Assembly: GCA_963853835.1 (NCBI GenBank)
Contig: OY970823.1
Span: 62,815,845 to 62,879,844 of the forward strand
Direction: 5' to 3'
Length of the DNA: 64,000 bases
DNA from: Calendula officinalis
Lineage: Eukaryota; Streptophyta; Magnoliopsida; Asterales; Asteraceae
Shown: piece after piece, positions 59,031 through 64,000 of the stretch
Numbering within the stretch: position 1 is the stretch's first letter
Layout: the number at the start of each line of letters is the position of its first letter
The notes under the pieces: model-generated
The model's database searches: none
Told to the model about the DNA's origin: nothing
What the model saw: only the letters and a program-made list of their open reading frames with translations
Made by a program: the position numbers and the translations under genes

Positions 59031-59072
59031 GATTGTTTATTTGTGAGTTGCTACACAAAGGTTTTGTAAACA

Positions 59073-59260
59073 TCTATACTACTTTATAAAGCAGATTGAA
59101 CATTTCTAAATAAGGAAGGTCTGAATTCAAACCTTTCATAATTAGCAGTGTTCACTTTGCCTGAAAAATAATTAAAAAACTGCTTATTACGAGGCTCGAA
59201 CCCGGGTGAGAGTGGTCCATACGTAAAGCTCTTACCACTAGGCTGAGCCACGGCTTTGGT
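59073..59260. mobile_element. Helitron 5' end with a tRNA-like module
   Basis: A|TCTATACTACTTTATAAAGC at 59073 is a typical plant Helitron 5' end. On the minus strand at about 59260-59190 a tRNA-like stretch has an intact D-arm shape (GCTCAGCCTAGTGGTAAGAGC) and B box GGGTTCGAGCC. The 3' end is not assigned. Confidence 0.5.
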
Positions 59261-59752
59261 TACAATTTCGTAACACTGGAGTAATAAGCAACATAAACAT
59301 AAACATATAATTTCTCATTCGATTGGAATATTGTATGGCTTAAATTGATCTTAATCCTTACGCAGTATAAACATATAATTTTGTTGCAGATAATTTTGAT
59401 ACTTATTAAATATATTTATTATTTACTTTTAATTAATTAAATTAAATAACTTTTGTACAACATTTGTTTCCTAATAAAATTGACCTTCACGTGACATATT
59501 AATTTGTTCTAGTTTATCTTTTCAGAATTTTTTTACTTATGCATGCTTTAAAACCACCAAATATTTTGTCGTCGAAGACTTCAACTATTAAGACTTATGA
59601 GTGCTCCTTTAATTGTGTTTTACTCGAAAGAAAAAAAAGATATAAACTCAACAATTAATCAACTATTACTACCCGTTACTTTATTTTAATAACAATATAT
59701 ATACTTTCAAAATATTTTATAAATTTACATTATATTATCCACAACAAACTTA

Positions 59753-59788
59753 AATATCTATATCTATATCTATATCTATATCTATCTT
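59753..59788. repeat. TATATC microsatellite
   Basis: About five TATATC/TATCTA units just before the Helitron at 59781. They may have grown from the outer Helitron's own TCTATA end. Confidence 0.8.
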
Positions 59789-60211
59789 ACTACTATATAA
59801 AGCATTTAGGCCTACCCCATTAGGCAAGTTTAAGGAGCTCCTTAAACTTGATTTTAAGGACCTTTCCACTTTTGTTAGTTAGTTCTCTACCTTAAAAAAA
59901 ATAAATCGCGGCTAATAAGATTCGAACTCAAGACCTCTCCTAACTTATCACTATGTGTTAACCACTTGCTATACATTACATTTTGGTAACACCACCCACA
60001 CTTAATAATAAAAGTCTGTTACTCGAAAACCATTTTACCTAATAACATTAAATATACGACGCTGTAAATCATCAACTCTTACCAAAATCCACATTTCCGT
60101 TTAATTATTTATTTCTAGCAACAATTATTACCGTGTAAACGAACAACACTTGCTCGCCACGAAATTTGGTTTCTGGGTACCCGCCGCCGCATTGCGCGGG
60201 TACCCTGCTAG
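59781..60211 (+). mobile_element. Non-autonomous Helitron, complete
   Basis: The 5' end A|TCTATCTTACTACTATATA and the 3' hairpin ACCCGCCGCCGCATTGCGCG (rest GGGT) are followed by ACCCTGCTAG and T. It carries a tRNA-like B box on the minus strand (GAGTTCGAATC, about 59919-59929). It shows close similarity to the copies between the E2 genes. No coding capacity. Confidence 0.8.
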
Positions 60212-62360
60212 TACTATATATAATGAGGGAATATGTTTCTAAAATTTAGAAGCTCTTAAAGACTTAAACTAGCTCTTCCCATTTGTGGAAGGTCTTAAAC
60301 CCACAATAAAATTCTAATAAAAAAAACGTTGTGAACGAGTTTCGAACTTGGGACCTCCACCAACACATATATCTGACTTACCACTGCACCACATCCAATA
60401 TTTGCTGCTCTAGCCGAAACATCTAAAACAGATGCTTTAAAGTGGGGCGGGTTAATATCTGGTATTTATTTTTGGGAAAAAAATTTCATTTTGACCACCC
60501 TATTAACTCGGAAAAAGTAAATTCGATTTATTTAAATTAATGCAGTTATTGTGACGGAGAAAGTATATATGTTGCACTATGTCGTTATTAAAAACTCTCC
60601 TAAATAATGCAATAATGTAAACCGATTAAGTATTGAATATATAAAGATAATATAATTGTCATTTTCTCGATTTTCTTTAGAAAAAAACCCCAATTTTACT
60701 CTGTTGTTCTAGGCTTTTCGTGTTAACACCCTCCAAAGCTTAAGTACTAGCCTCCTTCAACATCTTAAGTGTGTGTGTCATGTTACGATTTATTTTTTTG
60801 CAAAGCTCATTTATTCCGCTCAATTGAACACCATCAATTCCTTATATTCTGTTCATTTGAAACGAATGATTGTCCTTACCATATATAAATTAACTCTCAA
60901 TTAATTGATTCATTCGGTTATTCCAAATTAGTTCCCCATTAAATATGTGGTTATGGGAAACCAAAATAAATGCTATAAATTCAATGATTTCCTATTAAAT
61001 GTAATACGTTTAATTAACAATTCAACCATTTTAATGGGGGTTTCTGAAAAATAGATAAAGAAAATCCATAAATGGGGAGAGAGAAATTTCCCATTTCATA
61101 TTTAATGGGTTCTCACTTTCACTAAACATGTCAATCTTTTCTATACCGCATCTTACAACTTACAAACAAGTTTTTAATTATATCTATTTCAGAAGCTGGG
61201 TGAAATCCCACATATTGCCTGACTATGTTGATCTTACTTTATATCGCATCAAATGTTGGTCATCTCGTGCCAATGTTAATAAATCCCTATATCTTGGTTG
61301 TCATGTAGTCACTAATGATGTTTATGACTATAGAGATGTATTTATTTTAGAAAAGCTTATATTTTTTTTCTTATAGTTCTTATTCATAAGTTTATCTTTA
61401 TTACTTGAATATGGACTTGGGGATACACTCTCATCATATTTAAAGCAATACACCCAAAAGCTCTTCAAGGTAGCACAAATTAACCAGCAGAAGTAAATAG
61501 GATAGAAGTTTCATCTCATGAAGCAATAACTTAATTGATTATAGTATTAACTATTAAGTGACTGGATTCGGGCAATTCCGTGATTTTCTTCCTCAAATGT
61601 TCACATTTTCTATAATTTATTTAATTGATTACCTTTTGATTACATTTTGACCCGAATCTGAAACCGTTTAAATGGACCAACAATTCCGTGATTTGATTTG
61701 TACATTGTAGATTCATTATTGAGGAAGAAAATTATGTAATTTATGTGTACATATGTGTCAGATTCGGTTGACATAAATACTAATTTCCTTCAAGTTTCTT
61801 TGAGGTACATGTATATCTGATTTCCTAGCAATTTTGTTTCCACATACGAAATAATAACATTATAACTTAATTGATTATAATTTATTGATATACCTAGAAA
61901 GCAATAATCTGAATACATTACCTGACAATATAAGTGTCATTGTACTGGCATGGAAGGAATTTATTATTCAAAACTTCATTTGTATGATTATCGTTTTTGT
62001 TTTGTTATATTCAAAACTTCTTTACTTTGAATAACATTTAATTATCTCTAATTTACATTGCAATAGAATCGATTTTAAGTATGGTTCGTGTGGGACCCAG
62101 TTGCAAACCCCCTATGAATGAGTATGTATTATAACAAGAAACTTTGGAGATGAATCATTTGTGTTACTATACTTCAAAACATGCAACCGAACAATATTTC
62201 AACGCAAATGTTAATTATTGCTTTTTACCTCTATATTTTATATATACACAGTTTTCATGCTTATGTACTATATTCGTTATAAAAAATATGTAACCAATGG
62301 ACTTATAATCACCAGGAATATATAGTTCGCAGCCGCCGCATCGCGCGGGTTTTAACCTAG
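60212..62360 (+). mobile_element. Outer Helitron remainder, interrupted near its 5' end
   Basis: 60212 onward reads TACTATATATAATGAGGGAA, the expected continuation of a Helitron 5' end whose first bases (TCTATA) would lie at 59775-59780, left of the inserted Helitron. A tRNA-like B box lies about 135 bases in (near 60345), as in relatives. A hairpin CCGCCGCATCGCGCGGG, then CTAG and T, ends at 62360. The interior is AT-rich; the frame at 61128-61376 has no recognised family. Pairing of the two ends is inference. Confidence 0.4.
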
Positions 62361-62383
62361 TGTCTCCAAATAGCCCAATAAAA

Positions 62384-62572
62384 ACCCAAGGCTTGTAACC
62401 TAGTGATATTGGAGAAAGGTTTAAGGTGTTGCCCATGACCTATATGTCATGGGTTCAAGTCCCGCCGTGGACAAATAGATGGAAGGTTCGAGTGAATACA
62501 TAATGCCCTTGTGGATATCATTATCTAGGCCCGAACTACTAACTAACTAGTTGTTAAAAATAACAAATAAAA
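62384..62572 (+). mobile_element. tRNA-derived SINE with a 16-bp TSD
   Basis: The A-box-like TAACCTAGTGAT (about 62396) and B-box-like GGGTTCAAGTCCC (about 62452) are in order, with an A-rich tail. The perfect 16-bp duplication AAATAGCCCAATAAAA lies at 62368-62383 and 62573-62588. It is the same family as the minus-strand SINE at 18640-18836. Confidence 0.85.
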
Positions 62573-62589
62573 AAATAGCCCAATAAAAT

Positions 62590-63712
62590 ACTGAATAATC
62601 AACTGCAAAAGATTACATCGATTTAACCAAAATTCAACCATTTGAGTCATTAATATCAACATAATTGAAGATAAAATAAACAAATTACCGTGACTTTAAA
62701 AATATACTTGCTCATTAAAAATTAAAAATACACAATTTCTTTAGAAAAAATAATGTCAATATGATGTGGCAAAAATATTTTACTCAATAATTTGGTTGTA
62801 GTAGGTATATTTAGACCAATCAAATCTTACCATGATCATTGACAAAACAATGAGATGGACAGGATTTTCTTAATTTTGCGTTTAATAATGTTTATTTGTT
62901 TGTTTATAGTTTGTTTTGAACCAAAAATTTAAAAGTAGGTGATTTGCAGATATAAATATTTATTGTTTATAGTTTGTTCTTTTTTAACGGCAATAATATT
63001 ATTAAAAAAGCCTAACAAGAAACTAGAGGATTAAATAAAAACAATGGATCTATTATGTAAAAACGTTAATAGGCCGTGGATCTATTATGTATAAAAGTGA
63101 AATATTAGTGTTACAAAAATATTTTTTTTAGTGTAGTTGATATCCTAGAAGAACATATGTCTAGGATAAGTTTACAAAGTTTCGTCTCCGTTTACTGTTT
63201 AAAACTTTAAATTAACCAAACCATCAATAACACCACGTTTAAAATAACAACGGACATACAAGTAGGTGGGAATTTGTGGGTCATTAACACCACGTTTAAA
63301 ATATTGAAGATGAGAACAACATATTTATTGATCTGTGTTACTATTGTACAAGTCAGATAAGTACATAGGCGGAATTAGAAACTTTCACCACTTATTAGCA
63401 CTTTATAGGATCACAAAAGGCAAAGATCAAGGGAGATGTGCCTCCTTTGCGAGGATCCCGTTGCCCGCTAATTGGGCGATATTGTCAGTGGCGGACGCCC
63501 TTGCGGAGCTCAGGGCAGCATCTCGAACAAAAACTAATTTAACATAAGGGTTCTATTATAGAATAATCATGTTTGATTGTATGCACCAACACGTCCCCAA
63601 TAAGTAATTTCGTCATACAAGATAACTACGAATTTCATAAACGTAAATACTAAAAACCCTACAAGACACACACTTAAAACAATTTTATATAACTTTGAAA
63701 TATTGCTAGAGA
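62590..63712. other. Intergenic, with the second copy of the ABCC upstream flank
   Basis: 63210-63365 repeats 44700-44860 (CAATAACACCACGTTTAAA, then CAAGTCAGATAAGTA). 63410-63530 is a short GC-richer stretch (GAGGATCCCGTTGCCCGC) unlike its surroundings. The frame across it (63335-63547) matches no family I know. Confidence 0.5.
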
Positions 63713-63883
63713 AATGATATTTAGTCTTACCATTTGGTCATACACATAGTCCTACTCACTTTATAGGATGACATGTGTACTCCACTAATTCTCTCTCTTA
63801 ATATTATCTCTTAATTTTGACACATGTCATTATCTAATGAGTAGGATTATGACTAAGACCTAATGGTAAAACTAAATACCATT
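63713..63883. mobile_element. Foldback MITE
   Basis: The left AATGATATTTAGTCTTACCA and the right (reverse complement) AATGGTATTTAGTTTTACCA are inverted, and continue inward (ATAGTCCTACTCACTTTATA / TCATTATCTAATGAGTAGGA). The target duplication is not clear. The remaining ~115 bases to the window end show nothing recognisable. Confidence 0.7.
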
Positions 63884-64000
63884 ACTCATATTGCTCATAT
63901 TGATATATTGTGAGCCGTACTTAATGGAAAAAGAATATCCACATTCTGAAGAAACAATGTATCAGTTATACACAAACACAATGATGAAACCCTATGATGC

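Noticed and set aside
59190..59260. Functional tRNA gene on the minus strand
   Set aside because: The D arm looks intact but acceptor and T stems do not pair, and it sits inside a Helitron-like element.

Overview
The window is plant nuclear DNA. It is AT-rich, the genes are split by GT-AG introns, and the spaces between genes are packed with short plant transposons. The protein set (arabinogalactan peptide, cytokinin response factor, LRR receptor-like kinase, ABCC transporter, V-ATPase subunit E) fits a eudicot. An asterid, possibly Asteraceae, is a guess; nothing in the window fixes the family.

Layout: (1) 0-8.4 kb: Helitron 429-944, an arabinogalactan-peptide gene (+, 1247-2235), Helitron 4139-4909 carrying a Stowaway-derived tandem array, and a Tourist-like MITE (6641-7249). 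(2) 8.4-9.8 kb: an intronless cytokinin response factor (AP2/ERF group VI) on the minus strand with a TATA box. (3) 11.2-23.9 kb: a transposon-rich block with no intact host gene recognised. It holds a dead PIF/Harbinger transposase, a solo LTR (14569-16913, TSD CCAGT) inserted in the end of a decayed hAT-like element, a SINE with a 16-bp TSD, a 521-bp near-palindromic foldback element with a 10-bp TSD (20537-21057), and two hAT-type elements. (4) 23.9-28.5 kb: two tandem genes (minus strand) for the same 148-residue ubiquitin-conjugating enzyme E2, separated by Helitron copies. (5) 28.5-39.7 kb: MITEs, a two-exon LRR receptor-like pseudokinase (minus), an initiator-methionine tRNA (+), an intact hAT MITE (TSD CTAATAAT), and a seven-exon glucose-6-phosphate 1-epimerase-like gene (minus). 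(6) 40.5-53.1 kb: V-ATPase subunit E (+, six exons) and a complete eleven-exon ABCC transporter (+, 1450 residues). (7) 53.1-64 kb: no intact gene seen. Stretches of this region repeat, in the same order, the DNA that lies between the V-ATPase gene and the ABCC gene, diluted by Helitrons, SINEs and MITEs. This suggests a tandem duplication whose second ABCC copy, if it survives, would start near or just past the window's end.

The genes do not form a pathway. The V-ATPase subunit and the ABCC pump could both act at the vacuole, but their adjacency is probably chance. I found no undescribed multi-gene system. The most unusual structures are the foldback element with a promoter-like loop, hAT-type elements with ends built from one repeated hexamer, tRNA-like modules inside Helitrons, nested Helitrons, and the ABCC flank duplication. 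Exon borders were worked out by hand from GT/AG sites and reading frame.
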